Of a stretch of DNA of 64,000 nt, positions 25,570 to 33,913 are shown piece by piece. The position numbers were made by a program, and so were the translations under genes. Positions within the stretch are counted from its first letter, which is position 1. Each line of letters opens with the position of its first letter. The notes beneath the pieces were generated by a model, which was given only the letters and a program-made list of their open reading frames with translations, had not been told where the DNA came from and ran no database searches. The stretch is taken from assembly GCA_050952845.1 (NCBI GenBank), contig JBMNLP010000001.1, positions 558,001 to 622,000 on the forward strand, in the 5' to 3' direction. Source of the DNA: JAGVSV01 sp050952845 (GTDB lineage Bacteria; Bacillota; Clostridia; Christensenellales; Aristaeellaceae).

Positions 25570-26064
25570 ATGGTATACGCAGAACAGATTGAACTGCAAT
25601 CAAATGACAAGGCAGTAACCTTCCATAACATCACCGATCAGGTAAAAGAAATCGTCAAAAAGTCCGGCGTAACAACAGGGACGGTTACGGTATACTCCCA
25701 CCATACCACCTGCTGTGTGATCACGCAGGAAGCGGCTTTTGACATGTCCATGACGGGGCTGGAAACGCTTCAGCAGGATTTTGTCAACAGCTTCCACGCG
25801 ATCATGCCCAATCAGTATTCAGAGGGCGTCTACCTGCACCCCGGCCCCAAAGCGCTTGCCTATGCGGAACAACACGGCGAAGACGCACGCGGATGCCACA
25901 ACACCGATGCGCACCTGCGCTCCGCGCTGGTGGGACGCAGCGAAGTGATTGTGATTTTGGAAGGGGAAGTCGATTTGGGCGACTTTGGGTTCATCTATTT
26001 TATCGACTTTGATCAGACCCGCGCCCGCAAACGAAAAGCCAGCATTCTGGTCATGGGAGAGTAG
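25570..26064 (+). CDS. YjbQ/UPF0047 family protein, copy 2
   Basis: A 164-residue YjbQ-family protein of ordinary length with VYSHHTTCCVITQE, YLHPGPKALAY, NTDAHLRSALVGRS and IYFIDFDQTRARKRK. It shares the motif order with copy 1 at 22234-22836 but is clearly diverged, so the two are old paralogues. It is the last gene of the plus-strand operon (AAGGAGG before the ATG). Having one copy in each arm of the cluster suggests a role tied to this pathway rather than to thiamine synthesis. Confidence 0.85.
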   Translation: MVYAEQIELQSNDKAVTFHNITDQVKEIVKKSGVTTGTVTVYSHHTTCCVITQEAAFDMSMTGLETLQQDFVNSFHAIMPNQYSEGVYLHPGPKALAYAEQHGEDARGCHNTDAHLRSALVGRSEVIVILEGEVDLGDFGFIYFIDFDQTRARKRKASILVMGE

Positions 26065-26297
26065 GCATTCTGCTGTCCCGCACCTCAATAGAAGGGAAGC
26101 CGGGATGCCCGGGGGATAGGATCTGGCAGCCGGCGCCTGTAATGGCGTCATAGGTGGCCTGGTCCGGGCGGTGGTCTGTGATGATGGCTGATGTACAAAA
26201 CACGATTTTATGGCTTACACTTATTACAGCAACACCCTGAAAAGCCGTAATTGCGCAAAACAATCACCGGAATGAGGCGGATTTTTCCCCGCGCTTG

Positions 26298-26306
26298 TGG
26301 TATAAT
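26298..26306 (+). promoter_or_regulatory. Extended -10 promoter of the corrinoid operon
   Basis: TGGTATAAT (extended -10, perfect TATAAT) about 32 bases before the corrinoid-protein start. No convincing -35 box. Confidence 0.55.
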
Positions 26307-26338
26307 GAACGCATCATATATTGATGGAGGGAAAACAC

Positions 26339-26986
26339 ATGGATAATCTGTTGAACGAGATTTCAATGAACCTGCAGAACGGCAAGGCGAAGGTTGTCAA
26401 GGAACTGGTGCAGAAAGCTGTGGATGAAGGGCTGCCCGTCAAGCAAATCCTGGAGGAAGGGCTGCTCAGCGGCATGGGCATTGTCGGCGAGAAGTTCAAA
26501 AACAACGAGGTCTTTGTACCCGAAGTGCTGGTTGCAGCGCGCGCCATGAACTACGGCGTCGAGGTGCTGAAGCCCCTCCTGGCCGGCTCGGGCGTCAAGT
26601 CCATTGGCAGGGTATGCATCGGCACCGTCCGCGGCGACCTGCATGACATCGGCAAAAACCTGGTCAAGCTGATGATGGAAGGCAAGGGCATCGAGGTGAT
26701 CGACCTGGGCACCGACGTGGCGCCTGAGACATTCATCAACACCGCCATCGAGCAGGACTGCAGCATCATCTGCCTGAGCGCGCTGCTCACCACCACCATG
26801 GGCGCCATGCGCGAAGTGGTCGAGTCGGCCGAAAAGGCCGGCATCCGCGACAAGGTCAAGGTGATGATCGGCGGCGCGCCGGTTACCGAGGCCTACTGCA
26901 AGGAAATCGACGCCGATGCCTATGAGCCCGACGCCGCAAGCGCGTCCGACAGGGCCGTGGCGCTGCTGGCGGAGTTGGCTTCCTGA
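26339..26986 (+). CDS. Corrinoid (cobalamin-binding) methyltransferase protein
   Basis: A 215-residue methyl-carrier protein of the MtmC/MtaC type. A helical N-terminal cap domain (about 1-85) is followed by a Rossmann B12 domain with DLHDIG at 100-105, whose His102 is the lower cobalt ligand; SALLTTTMGAMREV and IGGAPVTEAY complete the cofactor pocket. Start is ATG 26339 after GGAGG at 26326-26330; the longer frame from 26321 runs through that site. It accepts a methyl group from a substrate-specific methyltransferase and passes it on. First gene of the corrinoid operon. Confidence 0.92.
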   Translation: MDNLLNEISMNLQNGKAKVVKELVQKAVDEGLPVKQILEEGLLSGMGIVGEKFKNNEVFVPEVLVAARAMNYGVEVLKPLLAGSGVKSIGRVCIGTVRGDLHDIGKNLVKLMMEGKGIEVIDLGTDVAPETFINTAIEQDCSIICLSALLTTTMGAMREVVESAEKAGIRDKVKVMIGGAPVTEAYCKEIDADAYEPDAASASDRAVALLAELAS

Positions 26987-27034
26987 TTCGCGCGCGCTGC
27001 CGGCTATCCGGGCAGTGCGCAGAAAGGGGATTGT

Positions 27035-28165
27035 ATGAACCTCAGGCAACGTGTCAACGCCATCCTCCACTACGAGCCGTACACCGGCGGCATGCCGGTG
27101 GTATCCTTTGGCTACTGGGTAGAAACGCTGGACAAGTGGGCCGATCAGGGGCATGTCAGCCGGGAAGATGCCCGGGGATATGCTAGCCAGGGCGACAACT
27201 CCCCGGCTGACCGGCGTGTCATGGCCAAGCTTGGGTTTGACTTTAACTGGAACAACTGCGTGGGCGGCAGCAGCTACCTGTTTCCGTCCTTTGAAACCGA
27301 GGTGCTGGAGCATTGCCCGGACGGGTCGCGCATTGAGCGCAACCCGGAAGGGCTGCTGGTGCGCGTGCATGACGGTATTGTCAGCATTCCGGCCGAAATC
27401 GGCACCTCCATGACAGGCCGCGAAGCCTGGGAAACCATGTACCTGCCCAGACTGCTGCCTGACCCTGCCCGCGTCAACAGAGAGCGGATTGATCGCATCC
27501 AGCAGGAAAGCGCTGAGCGCGCCGAGCCCCTGGGCCTGCACTTGGGCAGCCTGTACGGCAACATCCGCAACATGCTGGGCGTGGAAGGCATCAGCTACCT
27601 GGCGCTGGACGATGAGGATCTGTACATTGAAATCATCGACACCGTGGGCACGCTGTGCTATGAGACGGTAAAATCCGTGCTGGCATCCGGCGCGGGATAT
27701 GACTACGGCCATTTCTGGGAGGACATCTGCTTTAAAACCGGTCCTCTGGTCAGTCCGGCTGTGTTTGATGAACTGGTCGGTCCCCACTACAAGCGCATTA
27801 CGGACCTGCTGCTATCGCATGGTATCGACATCGTGTCGCTGGACTGCGACGGCAAAATCGACCTGCTGATCCCCACCTGGCTGCAAAACGGCGTCAACAC
27901 CATGTTCCCGATTGAAGTGGGTACGTGGGACGCTTCCATCGCGCCCTGGCGCGCACAATACGGCAAAAGCCTCCGTGGCATCGGCGGCATGGACAAGCGC
28001 GTGTTCGCCCGCGACCGGGCTGCTGTCGACCGGGAAATCGAGCGGCTCAAGCCGCTGGTCGACCTGGGCGGCTACATCCCCTGCCCGGACCACCGCATCC
28101 CGCCCGACGCCGAGTTTGGCCTGGTGCAGTACTATTGCGACCGCTTCCGCAAGGCGTTTTCGTGA
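27035..28165 (+). CDS. Uroporphyrinogen-decarboxylase-family methyltransferase
   Basis: A 376-residue URO-D superfamily protein. In corrinoid operons members of this family (MtaA, MtbA, CmuA, and demethylases) move methyl groups between substrate, corrinoid protein and coenzyme M or folate, rather than making haem. Signs of the fold are VVSFGYW near the N-terminus, IDIVSLDCDGKIDLLIPTW, and GIGGMDKRVFARD at the C-terminal side. It follows the corrinoid-protein gene by 48 bp. No tetrahydrofolate methyltransferase gene is adjacent, so whether it takes methyl from the substrate or hands it on is unclear. Confidence 0.8.
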   Translation: MNLRQRVNAILHYEPYTGGMPVVSFGYWVETLDKWADQGHVSREDARGYASQGDNSPADRRVMAKLGFDFNWNNCVGGSSYLFPSFETEVLEHCPDGSRIERNPEGLLVRVHDGIVSIPAEIGTSMTGREAWETMYLPRLLPDPARVNRERIDRIQQESAERAEPLGLHLGSLYGNIRNMLGVEGISYLALDDEDLYIEIIDTVGTLCYETVKSVLASGAGYDYGHFWEDICFKTGPLVSPAVFDELVGPHYKRITDLLLSHGIDIVSLDCDGKIDLLIPTWLQNGVNTMFPIEVGTWDASIAPWRAQYGKSLRGIGGMDKRVFARDRAAVDREIERLKPLVDLGGYIPCPDHRIPPDAEFGLVQYYCDRFRKAFS

Positions 28166-28251
28166 CAACCATCGGCCTGATCATGCCCATGCGCAAAAGT
28201 CTATGCGTGGCAGCAGGCATGCATCCGGGTATGGTGGGGGAGATTGTTTAA

Positions 28252-28809
28252 ATGGTTGATGAAAAAGTCCTCATCAGCCTGATCCGGGAGGCTGGCGCGC
28301 ACCACGCGGCGGCGCTTCCAATCAGCGCTGTCAGGTTTGAGCGCTCATTCCGCGCGCTGTGCGAAGCCAACACCTGCCGCAGATACGGCACATGCTACAC
28401 CTGCCCGCCCGACGCCGGTGACATCGATGAGCTGATCGCCAAAGCGAAGCAGTACGCGCAGGGCATCCTCTACCAGACCGTCTGGCCCTTAGAGGACAGC
28501 TTTGACGTTGAGGGCATGGCGGAGGCAGGCAGGCAGCATACCGAGCTGACGCATCGCATTATGGACATTCTGCCCAAGGGGGAAGGGCTGCTGCACCTGG
28601 CTACAGGCGGCTGCAGCCTGTGCCCAGAGTGCGCCAAGCTGCGGAATGAACCCTGTGTTTACCCGGATAAAGCGCTGGTGTCCGTATCGGCTTATGGCCT
28701 CCATGTATCGGAAACGGCCAAGGCAGCCGGGTTGAAGTATAACAACGGCCCCAATACCGTGACGTTCTTCGGCATGGTGTTCTTTGGCCGCGCGAACAAA
28801 GGAGAATAG
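28252..28809 (+). CDS. DUF2284 cysteine-rich metal-binding protein, first tandem copy
   Basis: A 185-residue protein of the DUF2284 family, probably a small iron-sulfur protein. Cysteines cluster as C-x4-C-x5-C-x2-C (CEANTCRRYGTCYTCPP) near residue 40 and again as GGCSLCPECAKLRNEPC near 120-140, enough for two clusters. It ends with NNGPNTVTFFGMVFF, shared with the next gene. It lies between the methyltransferase and RACo genes, so electron transfer for corrinoid activation is a reasonable idea but unproven. Confidence 0.75.
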   Translation: MVDEKVLISLIREAGAHHAAALPISAVRFERSFRALCEANTCRRYGTCYTCPPDAGDIDELIAKAKQYAQGILYQTVWPLEDSFDVEGMAEAGRQHTELTHRIMDILPKGEGLLHLATGGCSLCPECAKLRNEPCVYPDKALVSVSAYGLHVSETAKAAGLKYNNGPNTVTFFGMVFFGRANKGE

Positions 28810-28813
28810 AGCA

Positions 28814-29359
28814 TTGTTCGATGAGAAAGCCCTGGTGCAGATCATCCTGGATGCCGGCGCCGACAACGCGGCGCCGATATCCGTTGGGGACATGACGTTT
28901 GACCGCGTGTTCCGCGACATCTGCGCCTCCAATTCCTGCGGGAACTATGGCATGTGCTACATGTGCCCGCCCGACATCGGCGACATCGATGTGCTGATGG
29001 ATGAGGCAAAGGGATATGACCGCGGCGTCCTGTACCAGACCATCACGGCGATTGAGGACTCCTTCGATTTCGAGGGGATGAGCGAAGCCGGTGTCCGGCA
29101 CAACGCCTGCACGCAGCGCGTCGCCCGGGTGGTAGGCCGCAGGGACGGGGTGCTGCACCTGTCATCCGGCGGGTGCCGGGTGTGCAAAACCTGCGCCAAG
29201 CGGACGGGCGACCCCTGCCGGCATTCCGATTTGGCCATGGCGTCGCTGGAAGCCTACGGCGTCGACGTGTACAGGACGGCAACGGCGGCAGGGCTGAAGT
29301 ACATCAACGGCCCCAACACGGTCACCTTCTTCGGCATGGTGCTGTATCAGGAGCATTGA
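28814..29359 (+). CDS. DUF2284 cysteine-rich metal-binding protein, second tandem copy
   Basis: A 181-residue paralogue of the preceding gene, with the same two cysteine groups (CASNSCGNYGMCYMCPP; GGCRVCKTCAKRTGDPC) and the same ending (INGPNTVTFFGMVLY). Start taken as TTG 28814 after AAAGGAGAATAG; the resulting N-terminus, FDEKALVQII, lines up with VDEKVLISLI in copy 1, which supports it. The RACo-like gene begins two bases after its stop. The tandem copies look like an old duplication. Confidence 0.75.
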   Translation: MFDEKALVQIILDAGADNAAPISVGDMTFDRVFRDICASNSCGNYGMCYMCPPDIGDIDVLMDEAKGYDRGVLYQTITAIEDSFDFEGMSEAGVRHNACTQRVARVVGRRDGVLHLSSGGCRVCKTCAKRTGDPCRHSDLAMASLEAYGVDVYRTATAAGLKYINGPNTVTFFGMVLYQEH

Positions 29360-29360
29360 T

Positions 29361-30821
29361 ATGGCTCAGCTGACGGTGATTGCCGGTGGCGTTGCAAAAA
29401 CGGTGGCTTTTGAAGGCACGCCACTGGTTGCCGACCTACTCCGGGCGCATGGCTATCAGGTGCCCACGCCTTGCGGTGGCAAGGGCGTCTGCGGCAAATG
29501 CGCTGTGCAGGCCGAGGGCAGCCTGTCGCCGCCTGTTAAAGACGGGCGCTGTCTGGCGTGCAGCACCCGGCTGACCGGCGATGCTGTGATTACGCTGGCG
29601 GCGGCGGAGACGCTGCGCAACATCGCGCTGTCGGGCGACCTGCCCCTGTTTGATGCCAGCCCCGTGCCCGGGCGCTATGGGCTGGCGGTGGACATCGGCA
29701 CGACGACGCTGGCGGCGGCGTTGATCGACCTGCGGCAGGCGAAGACCGTTGTGTTTGCCGCCCGGCGCAACCCACAGCGTGAGATCGCCGACAACGTCAT
29801 CGGCCGCATCGAGGCGTCGCTGGAGGGCGCGGGATCGCAGCTTCAGGCTTCGGTGCGCGGAGAAATCGACGCGCTGAAAAAGGAAGCCTGCCAACAGGCC
29901 GGCATTGACGAAGCGCAGGTGGACGCCACGGTGATCACCGGCAACACCACCATGTTGTACCTGTGGGAGGGGCGCAACCCGCTGACGCTGTCCCGTGCGC
30001 CGTTTGAGGCCGACTGGCTGGCCGGCGGCTGGGCGGCGGACGGGAAAACCTACCTGCCGCGCTGCATCGGCGCCTTTTTAGGGGCTGATATCGTGTGTGC
30101 GGTACTGGCTTCGCGCATGACTACGCACGATGAAACCGTGCTGCTCATCGACATCGGCACCAACGGGGAAATCGCGCTGTGGCATCAGGGCAGGCTATAC
30201 TGCTGCGCCACGGCGGCAGGCCCCGCTTTTGAGGGCGGCGGCATCCGCGACGGCGTGGGCAGCGTGGCAGGCGCAGTGGACACCGTGCGGGTGGAAAACG
30301 GCAAGCTGGCCTATACCACCATCGCCGACGCGCCGCCCATCGGCATCTGCGGCTCCGGGCTGATCGATGCCGCGGCTTCGCTGCTGGCGCTGGACATGTT
30401 GGACGAAACCGGCTCGCTGGATGAGGACGAGGCGCTCATTGCGCCAGGCGTTGCCCTGACCGGGCAGGACATCCGCAAGCTGCAGCTGGCCAAGGGCGCA
30501 GTGGCGGCGGGTATCCGGACGCTGTGCCGGCATTTGGACATCGCGCTGGAGGACATCGGCTCCTTCTACATTGCCGGCGGCTTCGGCGCCCATCTGAACA
30601 TGGAAAACGCCGCCCAAATCGGCCTGATTCCCCGCGCGCTCCGGCACAAGGCGGTGTCCATCGGCAACGCCGCGCTGGCGGGCGCCATGATGATGCTGAT
30701 GCGGCAGGAGTTTATGGACGAGGCGACGCGGCTCGCCGACCATGCCGAGGTGATCACGCTGTCGGGCAGCGCGGAGTTTTCCGAGGCTTTTGTTGACAGC
30801 ATGATGTTTGAGGAGATGTAA
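29361..30821 (+). CDS. RACo-like corrinoid reductive activator (2Fe-2S plus ASKHA domains)
   Basis: A 486-residue protein that should reactivate the oxidised Co(II) corrinoid to Co(I) by ATP-driven electron transfer. Residues 1-90 are a plant-type 2Fe-2S ferredoxin domain with C38, C44, C47 and C67 as ligands. The DUF4445/ASKHA ATPase follows with AVDIGTTTLAAALID, ITGNTTMLYLW, LLIDIGTNGEIALW, GICGSGLID and IAGGFGAHLNM. It is shorter than typical RACo (~600+ residues), missing part of the linker between the two domains. Last intact gene of the operon. Confidence 0.9.
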   Translation: MAQLTVIAGGVAKTVAFEGTPLVADLLRAHGYQVPTPCGGKGVCGKCAVQAEGSLSPPVKDGRCLACSTRLTGDAVITLAAAETLRNIALSGDLPLFDASPVPGRYGLAVDIGTTTLAAALIDLRQAKTVVFAARRNPQREIADNVIGRIEASLEGAGSQLQASVRGEIDALKKEACQQAGIDEAQVDATVITGNTTMLYLWEGRNPLTLSRAPFEADWLAGGWAADGKTYLPRCIGAFLGADIVCAVLASRMTTHDETVLLIDIGTNGEIALWHQGRLYCCATAAGPAFEGGGIRDGVGSVAGAVDTVRVENGKLAYTTIADAPPIGICGSGLIDAAASLLALDMLDETGSLDEDEALIAPGVALTGQDIRKLQLAKGAVAAGIRTLCRHLDIALEDIGSFYIAGGFGAHLNMENAAQIGLIPRALRHKAVSIGNAALAGAMMMLMRQEFMDEATRLADHAEVITLSGSAEFSEAFVDSMMFEEM

Positions 30822-30832
30822 TCCCAGTATGG

Positions 30833-31393
30833 ATGCGGGAGCGATTGGGCGCTACGCGCACACGCCAGCCTGATGCGGCTGCTGCGCCGCTGCCGCGCCC
30901 AGGGGATGGATATCGAAGCCGAAACGCTGGGCATACGCCCGGGCATGCAGGGCGTCGATCCTGTTGCGCACGAGGCGCTGGTGAACCGCTGCCTGGCGCA
31001 CGTGGGCGCCTATTAGAGCAAATTCACTTATCATGGCGCAGTCGCAGGCTTGTCTTTTTGCCTCTGGCTGTGTCGCTGTTCACTTAGCGTAGCGCTGCTA
31101 CGCCTGCGTTCACGCTCCTTGCCAGCGACAAAAATCCTGCGCAGCTTTGTGCGCCACGATGGCGTAATTTGCTCTATGACGGCGCCGTCAGCCTGGGCGC
31201 AGGCTCCACGGACGCCAACATCCCGCTGTCCCGCGGCATCCCCGCCGTGACGTTCGGGCTGATTGCGGGCGGCGGCGCGCATACCCGCGGCGAGTGGGTG
31301 GAGGCGGACAGCCTGGTGCGCGGCCTGTGCATCGCGCTGGATACGCTGCTGCATTATTTTGACAGGACGCCGGATGCTGTTATACCAACGTAA
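30833..31393 (+). pseudogene. Truncated, element-interrupted M20-type peptidase gene
   Basis: Two frame pieces of one gene: 30873-31013 (LGIRPGMQGVDPVAHEAL, then NRCLAHVGAY) and 31177-31393 (GAGSTDANIPLSRGIPAV, then GGGAHTRGEWVEADSLV), the latter like the C-terminal catalytic part of M20 amidohydrolase-peptidases. A 159-bp inverted-repeat element lies between, flanked by TA on both sides; removing it with one TA joins the frames as GAY-YDGAV. The N-terminal two thirds are missing, and an early frame break lies near 30870. The gene was probably already truncated when the element arrived, or decayed afterwards. Confidence 0.6.
31016..31174. mobile_element. 159-bp miniature inverted-repeat element with TA flanks
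   Basis: The ends are inverted repeats (GAGCAAATT at 31016-31024, AATTTGCTC at 31166-31174, extending imperfectly inward to about 30 bases). TA flanks both sides (31014-31015, 31175-31176), consistent with a TA target duplication. The middle holds the palindrome GCGTAGCAGCGCTACGC, also found in the element at 31383-31542. No coding capacity, so it would depend on a transposase elsewhere. Confidence 0.75.
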
Positions 31394-31542
31394 AACATTA
31401 ATGCATCCAAAGAGCTGAGGGATTTTGGCTTGCAGCGAGGAGCAGACGAGGGAAGCGTAGCAGCGCTACGCTGACTGAGCAGCCGACGAAGCTGCAAGGC
31501 AAAAGACCCGGCACGACGATGCGTTAATGTTTGGAGTTGGTA
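31383..31542. mobile_element. 160-bp miniature inverted-repeat element, second type of ends
   Basis: Ends TACCAAC (31383-31389) and GTTGGTA (31536-31542) extend as imperfect inverted repeats over about 25 bases; TTA occurs on both flanks (31380-31382, 31543-31545). The middle shares the GCGTAGCAGCGCTACGCT palindrome and the GGATTTT and GGCAAAA blocks with the element 209 bp upstream, but the ends are unrelated to it. The ends match the 43-bp palindrome at 3884-3926. The ribosome site of the next gene begins right after it. Confidence 0.7.
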
Positions 31543-31560
31543 TTAAAGGGAGAAACATCC

Positions 31561-32202
31561 TTGGCTGATGAAATGGCGGACCTCAACCTCTTCATGATGT
31601 GTGAATCCCTGAACAGGAAGGCGCTGGTGCCCATGCCGGCAGGCTTTCATATCCGCCCCATCCGCAGGGAGGAGCTGGGTCTGTGGCAGGCTATTCACTT
31701 TGACGATCCGGCGGACGCCATCAAATACGCCCCGTATATGGCGGCGTATTATGAAAACGTGTATGCGCCCATGGGCGATCTGTTCTTCGATACGTGCCTG
31801 TTCGCCTGCGACAGCGGGGACAGGCCGGTGGGCACCTGTTTTTTATGGCAGGCGTATGGCCTGGTCACAACGCTGCACTGGCTGAAGGTGGTGCAGGCTT
31901 ATGAGGGGCAGGGCATTGGCCGGGCGCTGATATCCCATGTGATGGGCGCGTTGCCGCAGGCGGATTACCCCGTTTACCTGCACACCCAGCCGTCCAGCTG
32001 CCGCGCCATCAAGCTGTACAGCGACTTTGGCTTTGCCCTGCTCACCGATGGGCAGATTGGCCATCGGGCCAACGACCTGCAGCAAGCGCTGCCCATCTTA
32101 AAGCAGTATATGCCGCCGGAGGTATATGCAAGCTTGCGCTTTACAGCGGCTCCGGAGGCCTTGCTGCGCGCAGCGGCTTCTTCGCCGGTCAATCAGTTTT
32201 AG
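31561..32202 (+). CDS. GNAT-family N-acetyltransferase
   Basis: A 213-residue acetyltransferase. After an N-terminal segment (FHIRPIRREELGLWQ) comes the GNAT core with PVGTCFLWQ, WLKVVQAYEGQGIGRALISHV (the acetyl-CoA R/Q-x-x-G-x-G/A motif, here EGQGIGRA) and YPVYLHTQPSSCRAIKLYSDFGF. The substrate is unknown. The start is TTG 31561 with AAAGGGAG 7-8 bases before it; that site abuts the end of the small element at 31383-31542, so the element may have replaced the original promoter region. Convergent with the ArsR gene. Confidence 0.85.
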   Translation: MADEMADLNLFMMCESLNRKALVPMPAGFHIRPIRREELGLWQAIHFDDPADAIKYAPYMAAYYENVYAPMGDLFFDTCLFACDSGDRPVGTCFLWQAYGLVTTLHWLKVVQAYEGQGIGRALISHVMGALPQADYPVYLHTQPSSCRAIKLYSDFGFALLTDGQIGHRANDLQQALPILKQYMPPEVYASLRFTAAPEALLRAAASSPVNQF

Positions 32203-32231
32203 CGCAGCGGGCTATTTGCGCATGCCTGCTG

Positions 32232-32612
32232 TTACGTCCCTTCGTCCTGCGGCCTCTCTTCCGAGGCGTGGTCGATGCAGCCTTTCAACATCATGTGCAC
32301 GTGGTCGTCGGCAATGGCGTAGAATACGTTCTTGCCGTCGCGCCGCGATTTCACCAGGCTGGCCCGCTTCAGGCGGGCCAGCTGGTGCGACACGGCGGAC
32401 CGGGTCATGCCCAGCAGGTAAGCTAAGTCGCACACGCACATCTCGTGCTGGTCCAGCGACCAGAGGATTTTAAAGCGCGTGTTGTCGCCCATGACCCGGA
32501 AGAACATCGCCGCGTCGGCAAACAGCGCGTCGGGCAGCATGGCCTGCTGTACAAGGCGCACCGTATCCTCGTGGATGGCGTTGGTTTCACATGCAATGCG
32601 CTGCCTGGCCAT
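32232..32612 (-). CDS. ArsR/SmtB-family metal-sensing repressor
   Basis: A 126-residue winged-helix repressor. MCVCDLAYLLGMTRSAVSHQL contains both the CxC metal motif of CadC-type sensors (ELCVCDL in the family) and the recognition helix; DDHVHMMLKGCIDHA at the end offers the alpha-5 His/Asp metal site. It should leave DNA on binding Zn, Cd or Pb. It starts one base after the tldE stop, so it is transcribed with tldD-tldE; no metal efflux gene is adjacent. The usual target would be a cadA/ZIP-type transporter elsewhere. Confidence 0.9.
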   Translation of the reverse strand: MARQRIACETNAIHEDTVRLVQQAMLPDALFADAAMFFRVMGDNTRFKILWSLDQHEMCVCDLAYLLGMTRSAVSHQLARLKRASLVKSRRDGKNVFYAIADDHVHMMLKGCIDHASEERPQDEGT

Positions 32613-32613
32613 G

Positions 32614-33912
32614 CTATTTTCCCGATATGGTGATGCCGTCTACGGCCAGCCATGGCAGCACGGTGGTGCCGTCCTTGACGGTTTCTTTGGAGATTGCCCG
32701 CAGGTTGTTCAACATGGCGGCTAAGTTGCCGTTGATCATGGTTTCGCTGACGGCGCCGGCGATTTTACCATCTTCAATCAGGAAGGAGTTTTTGGCAACG
32801 CCGCTGAAATCGCCGCTGGGGCTGGGCGAACCGCCGGAAAACCGGGCGACCAGCAGGCCTTTTTTGACGCCGGCGAGGATGTCCTGGAGCGGCGTGTCGC
32901 CGTGCGCTACAACCAGGGAAAAGCTGCTGTTGGGGGCGCGCCTGGCGCCCAACTTGTTGGCGACATACAGCGACAGCATGAAGTTCTGCAATACGCCGTC
33001 CTTGATCACATCGTATCCTTCGGACAGGAAGCCGTCATCGGTGTATTTTTCGCCGCATACGATGTCCGGATGGCCGGGCAGGAGGGATATGCTCAGCCGC
33101 GGGTCAACCACCTGTTGGCCCAGTTTGTCCTTCCAGGGGCTGGTGCCATCCAATAGCACGCCGTCGGCGACGAAGTTGCCCAGCAGCGAATACAGCATGG
33201 AGTTCAGGCAGTCCGGCGTCAAGATGATGGTGCCCTCGTATTTGCCTTCGGCGGGCACGGTGTGCACCTGCTGCTCGGCGTCGGCCAGGCACTGGCGGAT
33301 GGCGCCCAGGTCGATCAGCGGGGTGTCCAGGCTGTCCGTCACGGCGCCGGAGCCGTTGAAGCTGGACGATTTGTCGCCGTCCCTGCCTGAGAACGTCAGG
33401 TCAACCCCGTACAGCCCCGACAGCGTGCGGTAGCTGACGCCGTGGCTGTTGTGGTAGGCACGGCGCACTTTCCGGTGCGATACGATCATCTGCTCCATGG
33501 ATACCTTGGGGTATTCGCTGTGCACGGTGTCCAGCAGTTCCTTGGTGCGCAGGAACAGCTTGTCCAGATCGGCTTCGGGGCTGCCCTGACAAAAGTCCTT
33601 GTCCTGCGGCACATCGGCGAAGGCCCATGCCGGGTCTGTCGCCGCGGATTCAGCTGCGATCAAGCACTCCGCCACCGCCTGGTCGATGGCGGCATCGCTC
33701 AGATCGTTGATGGCGACGGCGCCGCGCTTCCGGTCCTTGATGGCGGTCAGCGACAGCGCGTTGTCAAAGGTGGTGCGCAGCAGGCTGAACTTGCCTACAT
33801 CCACGTTGAACTCGCGCAGTTCGGACTGCGATACGGAGCAGGCGGCGGCGTCCGCGCCCGCGTCCAGCAGCTTCTGTGCTGCGCTCAAAGCGATATCGTA
33901 TGGCTGCTTCAT
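32614..33912 (-). CDS. tldE: TldE/PmbA-type metalloprotease subunit
   Basis: A 432-residue partner of TldD. TldD/TldE is a heterodimeric metalloprotease that trims modified peptides such as microcins and degrades small proteins. The TldE side lacks the HExxxH motif, as expected; family features are HRKVRRAYHNSHGVSYR, GVLLDGTSPWKDKLGQ and the C-terminal ARFSGGSPSPSGDFSGVAKN followed by MINGN. The ATG lies one base after the tldD stop, so the two are coupled. Pair and order agree with the family. Confidence 0.92.
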   Translation of the reverse strand: MKQPYDIALSAAQKLLDAGADAAACSVSQSELREFNVDVGKFSLLRTTFDNALSLTAIKDRKRGAVAINDLSDAAIDQAVAECLIAAESAATDPAWAFADVPQDKDFCQGSPEADLDKLFLRTKELLDTVHSEYPKVSMEQMIVSHRKVRRAYHNSHGVSYRTLSGLYGVDLTFSGRDGDKSSSFNGSGAVTDSLDTPLIDLGAIRQCLADAEQQVHTVPAEGKYEGTIILTPDCLNSMLYSLLGNFVADGVLLDGTSPWKDKLGQQVVDPRLSISLLPGHPDIVCGEKYTDDGFLSEGYDVIKDGVLQNFMLSLYVANKLGARRAPNSSFSLVVAHGDTPLQDILAGVKKGLLVARFSGGSPSPSGDFSGVAKNSFLIEDGKIAGAVSETMINGNLAAMLNNLRAISKETVKDGTTVLPWLAVDGITISGK

Positions 33913-33913
33913 G

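Noticed and set aside
26051..26263. Minus-strand frame ending QILSPGHPGFPSIEVRDS
   Set aside because: Reads somewhat like a protein tail but matches no family I can name; left as intergenic.
26363..27787. A 474-codon minus-strand frame opposite the corrinoid genes
   Set aside because: Shadow of two well-supported genes; His/Val/Gln-rich composition is typical of such mirrors.
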